A stretch of DNA of 64,000 nt, taken from contig JAGCDJ010000025.1 in assembly GCA_017651185.1 (NCBI GenBank), positions 1 to 64,000 of the forward strand, in the 5' to 3' direction. Below are positions 37,261-46,646 of this stretch, piece after piece. Source of the DNA: Bacteroidales bacterium. Its GTDB lineage: Bacteria > Bacteroidota > Bacteroidia > Bacteroidales > ML635J-15. The notes beneath the pieces were generated by a model, which searched no databases, was not told the origin of the DNA, and saw only the letters and a list, made by a program, of their open reading frames with translations. Position numbers and translations under genes: made by a program. Position 1 is the first letter of the stretch. Every line of letters begins with the position of its first letter.

Positions 37261-38055
37261 CTATAGTACAATGTTGCCCTCGACGGTCATTTCACAACCG
37301 AGGTAAAGTCGGGCAATTTCTGATAATTTTTCTGGGGAGTCGGACGAATAAAGTCTAACGGTACGATGTTCGTTTTCCGTCCTCATAGTATTGGTTGTCA
37401 TAAGTATATCCTTGGTCCGACGTGCTATTGCTTCCGACGAATCTATGATTCTTATTCCTTCGCCGGCAATACGCTCTATTACTGGACGGAAATACGGGTA
37501 ATGAGTACAACCAAGTACAATATGGTCGACATTGTTTTTCTTGAGAGGCTCAATATACTTTTCAATTATAGCATCTACCTCATCGCCGCTAAAAATGCCC
37601 TTTTCAGCCAATTCAACTAGTTCCTTGGCTATTTCTAGGTGCAACGAAACATATTTTCGGTACTTGTCGCTGGTATTCTTGAAATGTGCGCCTCTGAATG
37701 TCCCTTCGGTAGCCAGCACACCCACGTGCCTTGTCCTAGTTTTCAGGCAGGCGGGCTTCACTGCGGGTTCAAGTCCTACAATAGGAATCTTGAATACACG
37801 GCGCATTGAGTTAACCGCTGCAGCAGTTGCAGTATTGCAAGCAATTACAACTATCTTGCAACCCTTATTCACTAGAAACTGCACAATCCTCGATGACAAT
37901 GCGGTAACATCCTCCACAGTGCGCGGACCATAAGGTGCGTTTTTGCTATCAGCAAAATATATGAAATCCTCATCGGGAAGTTCCACTAGCAATTCACGAA
38001 GGACTGTAAGTCCACCTATACCGCTGTCGAATACGCCTATGGGATTGTTTTCCAT
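37261..38055 (-). CDS. murI: glutamate racemase
   Basis: A 264-residue enzyme that makes D-glutamate for peptidoglycan. The N-terminus IGVFDSGIGGLTVLREL and the two catalytic cysteines (VIACNTATAA and VLGCTHYPYF) are intact, as is YGPRTVEDV. The start at 38055 was chosen over the frame start at 38094 because family members begin a few residues before the FDSGIGG motif. It is the last gene of a long envelope operon (skp, skp, bamA, uppS, PorG-like), and a strong terminator follows its stop. Confidence 0.95.
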   Translation of the reverse strand: MENNPIGVFDSGIGGLTVLRELLVELPDEDFIYFADSKNAPYGPRTVEDVTALSSRIVQFLVNKGCKIVVIACNTATAAAVNSMRRVFKIPIVGLEPAVKPACLKTRTRHVGVLATEGTFRGAHFKNTSDKYRKYVSLHLEIAKELVELAEKGIFSGDEVDAIIEKYIEPLKKNNVDHIVLGCTHYPYFRPVIERIAGEGIRIIDSSEAIARRTKDILMTTNTMRTENEHRTVRLYSSDSPEKLSEIARLYLGCEMTVEGNIVL

Positions 38056-38067
38056 GATATGAAAAAT

Positions 38068-38127
38068 ATTCCGTAAAGACAACCCCCACGACAAGTGCCT
38101 TTGTCGGTTCGCTTTGCCCTACGGAAT
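38068..38127. repeat. imperfect inverted repeat between skp and murI
   Basis: ATTCCGTA (38068-38075) pairs with TACGGAAT (38120-38127), and an inner hairpin CGACAA/TTGTCG lies at 38089-38106. It sits in the gap before murI and resembles other dispersed hairpin elements of this genome. Confidence 0.55.
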
Positions 38128-38141
38128 GACTAATAGAGGTA

Positions 38142-38648
38142 CTATTTCTTTATTCCCAACTTTGCCTTAACATCGTTGGTAATATCAGTAGCATCTGGTG
38201 ATGTGTAAAGCAACATAGTCTTGTCGTACACATACGTAAATCCCTGCTCAGCAGCTACTGTATTGATTGCTTCTTTGATTTTATTTGTAATAGGTTCGAG
38301 CAATGCTGCTTCGCGGTTCTGGAGGTCGGTTTCGGCCTGCTGCTGGAAATTCTGGATACGTTGCTGCAACGACATTATTGCCTCTTCCTTGTCCTGCCTT
38401 ATGAGTGCCGACCAAGTATCCTTGTTTTCACCATATTCCTTCATTTTTGCCTCGTATTCCTTATACATCACCTGCATCTGGTCTTCGAGAGTCTTTGCAT
38501 AATCTTCCACTTCCTTGGTTGCTGCGGCCTTTTCGGGCATTTCACCGAAAATCGCCTGTACGTCTACATGGGCGAGCTTAACTGCCTTCTGCGAAAACAT
38601 CGACAGACAGCATGCACACAAAACCAATACTAAAACTATTCTTTTCAT
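38142..38648 (-). CDS. OmpH/Skp-family periplasmic chaperone (second copy)
   Basis: A 168-residue protein with a signal peptide (MKRIVLVLVLCACCLSMFSQK). The mature part starts with a strand, KLAHVDVQAIFGEMPE, followed by a long charged coiled coil (about 40-125, KTLEDQMQVMYKEYEAKMKE) and a C-terminal strand segment, FTYVYDKTMLLYTSPDATDIT. This is the jellyfish-shaped Skp fold that escorts unfolded outer-membrane proteins to BamA. It follows a paralogue by 29 bp. Two tandem OmpH genes after bamA are usual in Bacteroidota; whether the two work as one trimer or on different clients is not known. Confidence 0.92.
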   Translation of the reverse strand: MKRIVLVLVLCACCLSMFSQKAVKLAHVDVQAIFGEMPEKAAATKEVEDYAKTLEDQMQVMYKEYEAKMKEYGENKDTWSALIRQDKEEAIMSLQQRIQNFQQQAETDLQNREAALLEPITNKIKEAINTVAAEQGFTYVYDKTMLLYTSPDATDITNDVKAKLGIKK

Positions 38649-38677
38649 CTATCCTAAATTTAAATTGTTTACTAATA

Positions 38678-39190
38678 TTAATTCTTATATCCCAACTTTC
38701 TCAACACTTCGTCGCTCTTGTCGTGACGTGGGTCGGTGTAGAGCATATTAAGATTGTTTGCGGTGTCGAAAATAACTGCAAAGTTGCCTTCGGTGGCGAT
38801 TTCCTTGATTGCATTGTAGATGTCGTCCTGAATGGGCTTTATCAATTCCTCGCGCTTCTTGTAGAGCATACCGCTTTCACCAAAATACTTCTGCTGCAAC
38901 TGCTTTAATTCCTGTTCCTTCTTCATTATTTCATCCTCACGTTTTGCACGAAGTTCCTCGGTAAGCAATATTCTTTCCGACTGATAGTTCTGATACATCT
39001 GGTCGATTGACGACTTCTTGGCATCAATTTCCTTCTTCCACTCATTAGTGAGGTCTTCAAGTTGTGTTTTCGCCGACTCGTAAACTGGAATATTATTCAA
39101 AATATATTCTGTATCAACGTATGCGTACTTCTGTCCAAAAGCCAAGGTTGCAAATATCAGCGCAACTGCAAATAAAAATACTCGTTTCAT
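38678..39190 (-). CDS. OmpH/Skp-family periplasmic chaperone (first copy)
   Basis: A 170-residue protein with a signal peptide (MKRVFLFAVALIFATLAFGQ), the Skp start YAYVDTEYILNNIPVYESAK, a long coiled coil (about 40-115) and the C-terminal FAVIFDTANNLNMLYTDP. It carries unfolded beta-barrel proteins across the periplasm to the BAM complex. Its gene follows bamA and precedes the paralogue ending at 38142. A TAACTTTG box at 39227-39234 on the minus strand could give the two skp genes and murI an additional promoter. Confidence 0.92.
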   Translation of the reverse strand: MKRVFLFAVALIFATLAFGQKYAYVDTEYILNNIPVYESAKTQLEDLTNEWKKEIDAKKSSIDQMYQNYQSERILLTEELRAKREDEIMKKEQELKQLQQKYFGESGMLYKKREELIKPIQDDIYNAIKEIATEGNFAVIFDTANNLNMLYTDPRHDKSDEVLRKLGYKN

Positions 39191-39226
39191 ATCTGTAAAT
39201 TTTAATGTTTCAATAATTTAATTCTG

Positions 39227-39234
39227 CAAAGTTA
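39227..39234 (-). promoter_or_regulatory. -7 box (TAACTTTG) between bamA and skp
   Basis: On the minus strand, TAACTTTG matches TAnnTTTG, 37 bp before the first skp start, in a 111-bp A+T-rich gap. A second, internal promoter is plausible. Confidence 0.5.
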
Positions 39235-39301
39235 ATTCAAAAAATCATTTATACCACATTAAATGTTTCTGACGATTTGCGCATTGCAATAATCGTTCCA
39301 A

Positions 39302-41812
39302 TTAGAAATTCTGACCAATTACGAAATGGAACTGACTGCCATTTGCACCGGTAGCACCTGGCACCTCGTCGAAACCATAACCCCAGTCGACACCAATCAG
39401 ACCAATCATCGACATGTATACCCTCACGCCAACACCAGCAGAACGCTTGACATCGAACGGTCGGAAATTTTCAATCGAATGCCAGCAGTTACCTGCTTCG
39501 GCAAATACAATAGCATAGAATGTCGCGTTAGGATTGAGCGACATCGGGTAACGAAGTTCGACAGTATATTTGTTGTAAACATAACCGTTTGACGCAGGCG
39601 TAAGCGACTGGTTGGAATATCCGCGCAGACCTATGTTCTCAGCGCCATAAAGGTTATATCCATAAAGTCCATCTCCACCTAACTGGAAGTATTCGAACGG
39701 TGACTTGCCAACTTTCTTGTTGTACATTCCCAGCAAACCGAACTCTGCCTTTGTAACAAGCACCAACGCCCTCGAACTACCGTCCTTTGGTCCGAACAAG
39801 GTAGTGAACCATTTAGCCGAGGCCTTATATTTATGGTATTCAATCCACCTGTATCTATCCTGTAATGTCATGTCGGGGTCGGTATAGTCCTTGCCGTTCA
39901 TATATGAATATGGGGGCGTAAGTTCTGCCGACACTGAGAACTCCGAACCCATAGTCGGATAAATCGGGTTCGGTCCCGACGATGAACGACCTAACACGGC
40001 CTTGAACGACAAGTTGTTGGACACGCCCTTGTCGAATATCATAGAATAGCCGTCATAATTGTTAATGTTGTAACGCTTGTACGCCAATTCGAGATACAAT
40101 GTGAAATAATCGTCAGGAACTTGCAAGCGCTGTCCCAAACCTATTCCAGCACCCGTAACCTTGAAAGTCTTTCTGTCTTCCTTGGCTTCTTCGGTGCTCT
40201 TATATTGCCTTACGTTAGAATGATATACTGACAACGAGAACGAATTAGGTTTCCTACCGCCAAACCATGGGTCAACAAACGTAAAACTGTAATTCTGATA
40301 CCACAATCCGCTTGCCGATGCCTGAATTGACAATCGCTGTCCGTCGCCAGATGGCAATGGACGGTACGCCTTAAAGTTAAATATGTTGCGCAACGAAAAG
40401 TTTGTGAATGTAACACCAAGCGTACCGACAAACATTCCCGAACCATAACCGCCCGAAATTTGAATCTGGTCGGAAGGTTTCTCCTCAACTGTATATTCAA
40501 GGTCAACAGTTCCCGAAACAGGGTCGGGGTTAAAGTCAACATTCAACTTTTCGGGATTGAAATAGCCCAACTGCGCAAGTTCGCGGATTGTACGCTGAAC
40601 CTCCGAACGGTTGTACAAACTTCCGGGACGTGTACGCACCTCGCGCATTATCACATGATCGTTGGTACGAGTATTTCCAACAAGAGTAACCCTGTTGATT
40701 GTCGCCTGCTTGCCCTCGTAAATGCGCATCTCGAGGTCGATGGAATCGTTCTCGACAAGTACCTCGACGGGCTGGGCATTGGAGAACAAGTAACCATTAT
40801 CTTGATACAAAGCCATGACTCCCATAGGGTCGTAGAGCAACTTCTCATCAAGCACCTTGCTGTTGTACACATCGCCCTTCTTTATGCCAAGCACATGCGA
40901 CAACTGCTCAGACGAATACATAGTATTTCCAAGCCAAGATATGTTGCGGAAATAAAACTTATGACCTTCCTCTATACCTATATACAAATCAATAGTCTTT
41001 TCGTCGTGCCGCGAAATAGAATCGTAAGTAATTATTGCATCGCGATAACCTTCCTCGTTATACTTCTCTATTATCTTCTTCTTGTCCTCGGCATAATTCT
41101 TTGGTATGTACTTCGATGCCTTGAAGATATTGTACCATGTCTTCTGCTTCGTCTCCTTCATCTTGCGACGCAACTTGGCATCCTTCATCGAATTGTTGCC
41201 CTCGAAAATAATCTTGTTTATTTTTATCCTCTGGTTCTTATTAATATCGAATACCAACGATACGCTATTCGCAAGACTTGAATCAACATCTTCGGTAATT
41301 TCAACATCGGCATTGAAATAACCCTTGTCAATAAAATAGTCCTTTATGTACCTTTCAGCCGAAATCTTCATGTTTTCGGTAACTTGCGAACCTTTTGTAA
41401 GTTTAATCTGCTCGCGGATGTCGTCGGCTTCACCCTTTTTCACTCCCTTGAACGAGAATTTCGAAAGGCGTGGACGTTCTTCAAGGTAGATGTCAAGAAA
41501 AATCTTGTCGCCAATGGTGCTTGTAACGGAAATCTTCACGTCTGAGAACAAACCCTGCTCCCAAAGTTTCTTGATTGCATCGGCAATATCCTGTCCTGGA
41601 ACAGATATTTTCTTGCCAATTTCAAGTCCTGTAAGATATAGCAGTACATTCTGGTCGAGATACTGCACGCCCGATATTGTAACACCACCTATTTCGTATT
41701 CTTTTGGTGAGAGATAATTCACCTTGTCGCCACTCGAATATATCGTATTCTGGGCAGTCGCTACATAAACAGCGGCAACAAACAGCATCAATATCAAAAC
41801 AAATCTTCTCAT
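39302..41812 (-). CDS. bamA: outer-membrane protein assembly factor BamA
   Basis: An 836-residue protein with a signal peptide (LILMLFVAAVYVATAQ). Five POTRA domains cover about 35-430, for example VTISGVQYLDQNVLLYLTGL, KINKIIFEGNNSMKDAKLR and TINRVTLVGNTRTNDHVIMR. A 16-strand Omp85 barrel follows (about 460-836), with the lid-lock loop motif near GLRGYSNQSL and a terminal aromatic residue (VIGQNF). It inserts beta-barrel proteins into the outer membrane and is essential. It follows uppS by 3 bp and precedes two skp genes, the arrangement also seen in Porphyromonas gingivalis. No anomalies. Confidence 0.96.
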   Translation of the reverse strand: MRRFVLILMLFVAAVYVATAQNTIYSSGDKVNYLSPKEYEIGGVTISGVQYLDQNVLLYLTGLEIGKKISVPGQDIADAIKKLWEQGLFSDVKISVTSTIGDKIFLDIYLEERPRLSKFSFKGVKKGEADDIREQIKLTKGSQVTENMKISAERYIKDYFIDKGYFNADVEITEDVDSSLANSVSLVFDINKNQRIKINKIIFEGNNSMKDAKLRRKMKETKQKTWYNIFKASKYIPKNYAEDKKKIIEKYNEEGYRDAIITYDSISRHDEKTIDLYIGIEEGHKFYFRNISWLGNTMYSSEQLSHVLGIKKGDVYNSKVLDEKLLYDPMGVMALYQDNGYLFSNAQPVEVLVENDSIDLEMRIYEGKQATINRVTLVGNTRTNDHVIMREVRTRPGSLYNRSEVQRTIRELAQLGYFNPEKLNVDFNPDPVSGTVDLEYTVEEKPSDQIQISGGYGSGMFVGTLGVTFTNFSLRNIFNFKAYRPLPSGDGQRLSIQASASGLWYQNYSFTFVDPWFGGRKPNSFSLSVYHSNVRQYKSTEEAKEDRKTFKVTGAGIGLGQRLQVPDDYFTLYLELAYKRYNINNYDGYSMIFDKGVSNNLSFKAVLGRSSSGPNPIYPTMGSEFSVSAELTPPYSYMNGKDYTDPDMTLQDRYRWIEYHKYKASAKWFTTLFGPKDGSSRALVLVTKAEFGLLGMYNKKVGKSPFEYFQLGGDGLYGYNLYGAENIGLRGYSNQSLTPASNGYVYNKYTVELRYPMSLNPNATFYAIVFAEAGNCWHSIENFRPFDVKRSAGVGVRVYMSMIGLIGVDWGYGFDEVPGATGANGSQFHFVIGQNF

Positions 41813-41815
41813 CCG

Positions 41816-42559
41816 CTACTTTTTTACTTGCTCACTTGTTTTTCCAAACCTGCGTTCTCGGTTCTGATAACTTATCAACGCCTTGTACAATTCCTCACGG
41901 TTGAAGTCGGGCCACAGCACATCGGTAAAATACAATTCGCTGTATGCCAACTGATACAACAAGAAATTGCTAATTCTCGACTCTCCGCTTGTGCGAATCA
42001 TGAGTTCGGGGTCGGGAACGCCCGACGTGGACAGATAATGCGAAAACATTCCATCGTTTATGTCATCAGCAGAAATCTTCCCCTCTGCACAATCCCTTGC
42101 AATTTTCTTTGCCGCCTCCACAATATCCCATCTACCACTATAACTCAATGCCACAATGAAATCAAGTTTGTTGTTGTCTTTTGTCCTGTCAATCACATAC
42201 CTCACTTTTTCTCGCAGATATTTAGGCAGGCGGTCAATCTCCCCTATCATCGACACGCGAACACCGTTCTTCATCATATTTTCGATTTCATCGTCGATGG
42301 CACTCGACAAAAGTCCCATTATTCCGCTGACCTCATCTGCGGGACGGTTCCAGTTTTCGGTAGAGAACGCATATACAGTAACGTATCTTATGCCCAAATC
42401 ACCAGCAGCATTTAGGATTTCCTTCACGGTTTTGACCCCGTTTTTATGACCAAACAGACGAATCATGCCGCGCTTTTTTGCCCAGCGACCGTTTCCGTCC
42501 ATTATGAATGCAACGTGCTGCGGAAGTTTCGATTTGTCTATTTGCTGAAGTAAATCCAT
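41816..42559 (-). CDS. uppS: undecaprenyl-diphosphate synthase (cis-isoprenyl transferase)
   Basis: A 247-residue enzyme that extends farnesyl diphosphate with isopentenyl diphosphate to C55 undecaprenyl diphosphate, the lipid carrier of peptidoglycan and O-antigen. The catalytic Asp is in IMDGNGRWAKKRG (about 20-32), and the conserved C-terminal region is RTSGESRISNFLLYQ, followed by the aromatic SELYFTDVLWPDF. The start at 42559 was chosen, 2 bp after the upstream gene's stop; the frame start at 42595 would overlap the upstream gene and adds an unusual N-terminus. It lies between the PorG-like gene and bamA. Confidence 0.94.
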   Translation of the reverse strand: MDLLQQIDKSKLPQHVAFIMDGNGRWAKKRGMIRLFGHKNGVKTVKEILNAAGDLGIRYVTVYAFSTENWNRPADEVSGIMGLLSSAIDDEIENMMKNGVRVSMIGEIDRLPKYLREKVRYVIDRTKDNNKLDFIVALSYSGRWDIVEAAKKIARDCAEGKISADDINDGMFSHYLSTSGVPDPELMIRTSGESRISNFLLYQLAYSELYFTDVLWPDFNREELYKALISYQNRERRFGKTSEQVKK

Positions 42560-42561
42560 TT

Positions 42562-43338
42562 CTATTTCTGATGTTTCTTGTAATATGCAGGACAACCAAG
42601 TCCTCCGATCTTAAAAGTGTACGAAATTCCAACGAGTGCTACTGAGTACCAATCGTTTGTATATCTAAATCCTAGTTGTTTCCTATTAATGTCTTCGGTT
42701 AACGGATAACCGTATGCAAGTTCATAATCCTTCTTTATGCTTTCGTTGGTAATTCCATCTATCATGTCGGAAAATGTCCATCGGAACGCCCATTCGATGC
42801 TTAACACAAGACGCGGAAGTATATTTTTCTTAAAGCCAACGCCAAACGGCAGCGCCATGGTGAAAAAGTCCTCGTCGTTAGCAGTCCTGCCGATAAATGA
42901 GCCAGCCACACCGACCTGTAAATATGGCGTGAAACTGTTTCTGGCCACATCGCCGTAAAGGTATGGCAGGAAATTTATTTCTGCCTGCACCGACAATTCG
43001 TTGAGCGTAACGCTAAACGACTTGTTGCGCACCTGCTGGAAAACATTGTTGAAATCGGCATCTTTCCCTGTAAGGATCGAATTAAAATACCCTATTCGCA
43101 AGTCAATCCTATTGCTGAAATGGAACTTTACGGAAGCACCGATGTTATGTCTCGGATGATAGAACTGCCTTGCATAGTTAATGTCGCCCATATAGTACGA
43201 AACTCCACCATTGAAACCGATTTCGAGACCGTACTGCGACTTTGCGGACAGGGCTGAAAATAAAAAAACAAACGACAGTAACGCCGTTACCGTCATTTGT
43301 TTTAATTGGTTATATGATTTAATTCTTATCCTATCCAT
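42562..43338 (-). CDS. DUF6089 outer-membrane beta-barrel, PorG-like (type IX secretion)
   Basis: A 258-residue protein. The hydrophobic N-terminus (MTVTALLSFVFLFSALSAKS) is a signal peptide, followed by alternating amphipathic strands typical of an eight-stranded barrel (for example LEIGFNGGVSYYMGDINYAR, FHFSNRIDLRIGYF and GFKKNILPRLVLSIEWAF). The motif YYMGD near the N-terminus is typical of DUF6089/PorG. In P. gingivalis the T9SS protein PorG is encoded next to uppS and bamA; this gene holds the same place, so PorG function is likely. A paralogue lies directly upstream, so which of the two fills the T9SS role is unclear. Confidence 0.82.
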   Translation of the reverse strand: MDRIRIKSYNQLKQMTVTALLSFVFLFSALSAKSQYGLEIGFNGGVSYYMGDINYARQFYHPRHNIGASVKFHFSNRIDLRIGYFNSILTGKDADFNNVFQQVRNKSFSVTLNELSVQAEINFLPYLYGDVARNSFTPYLQVGVAGSFIGRTANDEDFFTMALPFGVGFKKNILPRLVLSIEWAFRWTFSDMIDGITNESIKKDYELAYGYPLTEDINRKQLGFRYTNDWYSVALVGISYTFKIGGLGCPAYYKKHQK

Positions 43339-43382
43339 ATTGGATATAACGTAGAATCATCTCAAATATTTTTAAAATTATC

Positions 43383-44306
43383 TTAAAATTTCGACCTACC
43401 GCGACTATTCGAGAACAACTTATATGTAACCTTTATAGTCAGGAACATATAAGCATCGTTCCATTTGCTGTCGCCACGCTGTTCACCTGGACCGACTTGA
43501 TATTTGCTTGCTGGGTTGCTGAAATAACTTGCAACTTCGTCTTCGAAAATATCAGGTGATACGTATGTGCTGCTTACATCGTCAATATAATCGGTGAGAG
43601 TGTAGCGGAATCCGAAGTCTGCACCAATACCCCAACTCTTTGTAACCATACAGTTTATACCAACGCCGAATGGTATCGACATCTGGATTCTACTGTACTT
43701 CTTGCGTGTTGATACATATCCCTGACCTTCGGTTCCGAATGGCTGCAACGAATACCACTTGCCATAATTTGGATTCGACTCGTCGGGATTTCCATTTGCA
43801 TCTACTGGCAAATATTGTGCTCTCGGGTTGAAATAGAATCCACCTACACCTGCAAAAATATAAAGGTTTGGAGTCGATTTCATTTTTCTTGCATGCTTGG
43901 AGTTGTACCTATAACCGAACTTTTCGCGGATAATCGAAAATTCAACAACTTCGCTAAGTTCAATAATCGGCGAACGGAAGTTAAGGTTACGTCCGTTACG
44001 TGCTGGTTCCGGAGTGAATTCGTCGTTTCCGAATACTCTGCCGTAATAAACAGCGGTACGCAACGCAAACCTGTCGGTAAGTTTGTAACCATAACCAGCC
44101 ATGAATGCCCAGCGGTTTGCTTGAATATCGAAGTCCTTCACAAAGTGAGTTCCAACACCCTTGCCACCACCAAGGTCACCCATAAATGCGGCCGTACCTG
44201 CTCCGAATACAAATTCGTGCCTGTATCTTCTCCAGTCTCCTGTCTGTGCAACGACAGAAATCGTCGCAAAAGTCAGAAAAATCATCAAGACTGTAAATCT
44301 TTTCAT
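43383..44306 (-). CDS. DUF6089 outer-membrane beta-barrel, second PorG-like paralogue
   Basis: A 307-residue protein with a signal peptide (MKRFTVLMIFLTFATISVVAQ) and the family start HEFVFGAGTAAFMGDLGGG. It has repeated barrel strands (WAFMAGYGYKLTDRFALRTA, RIQMSIPFGVGINCMVTKSW, DAYMFLTIKVTYKLF) and a longer loop at about 150-200 holding a Pro/Asn-rich stretch. It is about 50 residues longer than its downstream neighbour. The two are probably both outer-membrane proteins, one perhaps the T9SS PorG. It follows the NAD kinase gene by 48 bp in the envelope operon. Confidence 0.82.
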   Translation of the reverse strand: MKRFTVLMIFLTFATISVVAQTGDWRRYRHEFVFGAGTAAFMGDLGGGKGVGTHFVKDFDIQANRWAFMAGYGYKLTDRFALRTAVYYGRVFGNDEFTPEPARNGRNLNFRSPIIELSEVVEFSIIREKFGYRYNSKHARKMKSTPNLYIFAGVGGFYFNPRAQYLPVDANGNPDESNPNYGKWYSLQPFGTEGQGYVSTRKKYSRIQMSIPFGVGINCMVTKSWGIGADFGFRYTLTDYIDDVSSTYVSPDIFEDEVASYFSNPASKYQVGPGEQRGDSKWNDAYMFLTIKVTYKLFSNSRGRSKF

Positions 44307-44354
44307 CTCTATTAAAAAAATCTAAATATATAACATTCAACAATTTACACGCGG

Positions 44355-45236
44355 TTAGTTTCTTAAATCAACACCCCACATGAGTTTTTCTCTAAGGGTG
44401 CAAAAATATGTATTTTTAAATAGATTTACAAAATTAATATAAAATTTTGCTTTACGTATTGTAATCTGCTTTAAGTTTTTTATCGGATACGACTTGTAAT
44501 CCAGTGATGCTAAGACACTTCCCTCGTTTGAATCGACAGAAATTTTTATTTCTGAGTCAGCAGAAATCACCAGTGGACGAACTGTCAAATTGTGGTTAGC
44601 AATAGGTGTTATTAACATGACGTTCGATTGCGACGTAACAATTGGACCTCCGCAACTTAACGAATATGCAGTAGAACCTGTCGGTGTTGACACAATAAGC
44701 CCGTCGGACCAATAGGTGTTGATGTAGTTGTCGTCGGCTGAAACCTTGATTTTAATCATGCTAAGACGCGACTTCTTGAGTATGGAGAAATCGTTGAGGC
44801 AGAAGTTGATGTCACCATAGAACGGTGTTTCGGCCGACACCTCGAGCAACATTCGTTTTTCAATCGTATAGTCATGATTTTCAAGTTGCTCTACCGCCTT
44901 GACGATGTTCTGCGAATTAACATAGGAAAGGAAACCGAGCCGCCCTGTATTTATTCCGAGCATAGGTATTCCCGATGCGCCAACAAACGTCGCCGATTCG
45001 AGAAATGTGCCGTCTCCACCTACACTCAACATAAAGTCAAACTTCACATCGTCGGGCAAACGGTCGGAATACAGACCTTTCACATCGGGTTTAAATGCGG
45101 TTTTCTCTACCATAAAATTGTAGAATTTCTCGTTGACATACACGTCGATATCATGGTCCTTGAAAAGTTCAAACAACTGTATGAGCATTCCACTGAAATT
45201 GTTTCCGAAATTTCTTCCGTGAATCGCTATGTTCAT
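44355..45236 (-). CDS. nadK: NAD kinase
   Basis: A 293-residue enzyme that phosphorylates NAD to NADP. The diagnostic motifs are LSVGGDGTFLESATFVG (GGDG, about 68) and TPTGSTAYSLSCGGPI (about 165); the conserved NDFSILKKSRL region lies between them. The start at 45236 (MNIAIHGRNFG) was chosen, because the eight residues of the frame beginning at 45260 match nothing and would sit against the stop of the upstream gene. Position between an outer-membrane barrel gene and the PorG-like genes fits the usual Bacteroidota cluster. Confidence 0.94.
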   Translation of the reverse strand: MNIAIHGRNFGNNFSGMLIQLFELFKDHDIDVYVNEKFYNFMVEKTAFKPDVKGLYSDRLPDDVKFDFMLSVGGDGTFLESATFVGASGIPMLGINTGRLGFLSYVNSQNIVKAVEQLENHDYTIEKRMLLEVSAETPFYGDINFCLNDFSILKKSRLSMIKIKVSADDNYINTYWSDGLIVSTPTGSTAYSLSCGGPIVTSQSNVMLITPIANHNLTVRPLVISADSEIKISVDSNEGSVLASLDYKSYPIKNLKQITIRKAKFYINFVNLFKNTYFCTLREKLMWGVDLRN

Positions 45237-45260
45237 TTTACCCATCCGCCTGAATATCAA

Positions 45261-46646
45261 TTAAAATTTCTTATAAATCGGTGTCTTATAGTCGACAAAA
45301 ACTCCAAAAAAATCAAAGTTACCATTATACGCCACATACACCTTCAATGCACGGTCGTAGTAGGTTTCGAAGGTCAACCCTGCACCAGCAGAATATATCG
45401 GCTTATGTGTCAATGGGTTTTCCACTTCAGAACTCGGCGCAAAATTACTACAATATGCCAAATCGGCAAACAAATCGGCATAAATTTGTATATATGGATT
45501 TCTGAATTTGGTCGGAATCCATTTCGGCAACGAGAAATCGCGCCTATCGAGTATTTTTATGCTGAAAGTATTCTGTATTGCAGAAAAATTCCTTGCTAAA
45601 ATATAATAATAGTCAAAACCGCGTATAAGATTTGAACGGCATAACTCTATGCGCTCGTTCATGGGAATATTTTCTGACGCGCCGAAGAACTGCCTGTGCG
45701 AAAGCGCCCCATGATAGAATATTCGGCGGCGAAATACGCTACAGTTGTATTCAAAACCAAGACTGGCAAAGCCAAACGACGACGATGCCAGTTCGGAAAA
45801 CACATTCACGCCAATTTCGGCATGAAGTCCCGATGTGGGGCAAACCTTGCTGTCACGATTGTCGTAGTCAAAAGCAAACGACGGAACGATAAAGTTCTGA
45901 ACTAACTTCCCTTCGGGAGCAAGCATCGAATCGCGACTGACAATGTTCTGGTACGACAGCGACAACGAAAAGTCGTAGTTGACACCAGGACGGAAAACAT
46001 AGCCAGCACCAGCGACAATCATTCCTCGGATATAGGCATTTTCGTTCTCGGCATACACCGGTTTGCACTCCTCGATATAGGCAATGTCCTTTTTCTGCCT
46101 GAAATATTCGGTTTTTACCCAAATGCCACTGCTCCTGTTCCTACCGATATTCGGCTTCTGATACGATACGGCATAATGTTCCTTGTATCCAAGTCTTACC
46201 TTGAAGTTCAGCATTTCGTTTCGACCTCGGAAATTTAACCAGTCGAATGCCACACCATAATTTATCTTTCGATAGTCCTTGTAGTGAAAATACGATGTCA
46301 GGTTGCGGTCGGCAATTTCAAGAATAGGATAAATCCAATAGTACCATCGTTCCTCCACATTCACATTTACTGCAATGGCAGTGCTATCGGACTGGGAATA
46401 CGACACGTCGATGTTGTTGAAAAGCATCAGGCGGTGCAAATTGTCGGAAAAATTGGTAATTTCGGCATCAACCCTTCCATCGGGTATGCTGTCGCCAACC
46501 GAATAGCGGAATTCGCGGAGAATCGTCTGCGGTTTTGTCTTCTCGTTGCCCGAAATGGAAATGTCGGCAATATGCATGTACCTTTCCTGTGCATACGCCG
46601 CAACCGAGCAGACGAAAAAAAATACCAACAGCAGAACCGCTCTCAT
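45261..46646 (-). CDS. Omp85-like outer-membrane protein with a single POTRA domain
   Basis: A 461-residue protein with a signal peptide (MRAVLLLVFFFVCSVAAYAQ). One POTRA domain covers about 24-100 (HIADISISGNEKTKPQTILR ... LMLFNNIDVSYSQSD ... VNVNVEERWYYW), followed by a beta-barrel of about 350 residues ending with a terminal Phe (YKKF). One POTRA plus barrel recalls two-partner secretion or TamA/PlpD-like translocators, but no passenger is encoded nearby, so the cargo is unknown. Its ATG overlaps the stop of the CBS-domain gene by 4 bp (ATGA), so the two are translationally coupled, and NAD kinase follows 24 bp later. Confidence 0.85.
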   Translation of the reverse strand: MRAVLLLVFFFVCSVAAYAQERYMHIADISISGNEKTKPQTILREFRYSVGDSIPDGRVDAEITNFSDNLHRLMLFNNIDVSYSQSDSTAIAVNVNVEERWYYWIYPILEIADRNLTSYFHYKDYRKINYGVAFDWLNFRGRNEMLNFKVRLGYKEHYAVSYQKPNIGRNRSSGIWVKTEYFRQKKDIAYIEECKPVYAENENAYIRGMIVAGAGYVFRPGVNYDFSLSLSYQNIVSRDSMLAPEGKLVQNFIVPSFAFDYDNRDSKVCPTSGLHAEIGVNVFSELASSSFGFASLGFEYNCSVFRRRIFYHGALSHRQFFGASENIPMNERIELCRSNLIRGFDYYYILARNFSAIQNTFSIKILDRRDFSLPKWIPTKFRNPYIQIYADLFADLAYCSNFAPSSEVENPLTHKPIYSAGAGLTFETYYDRALKVYVAYNGNFDFFGVFVDYKTPIYKKF

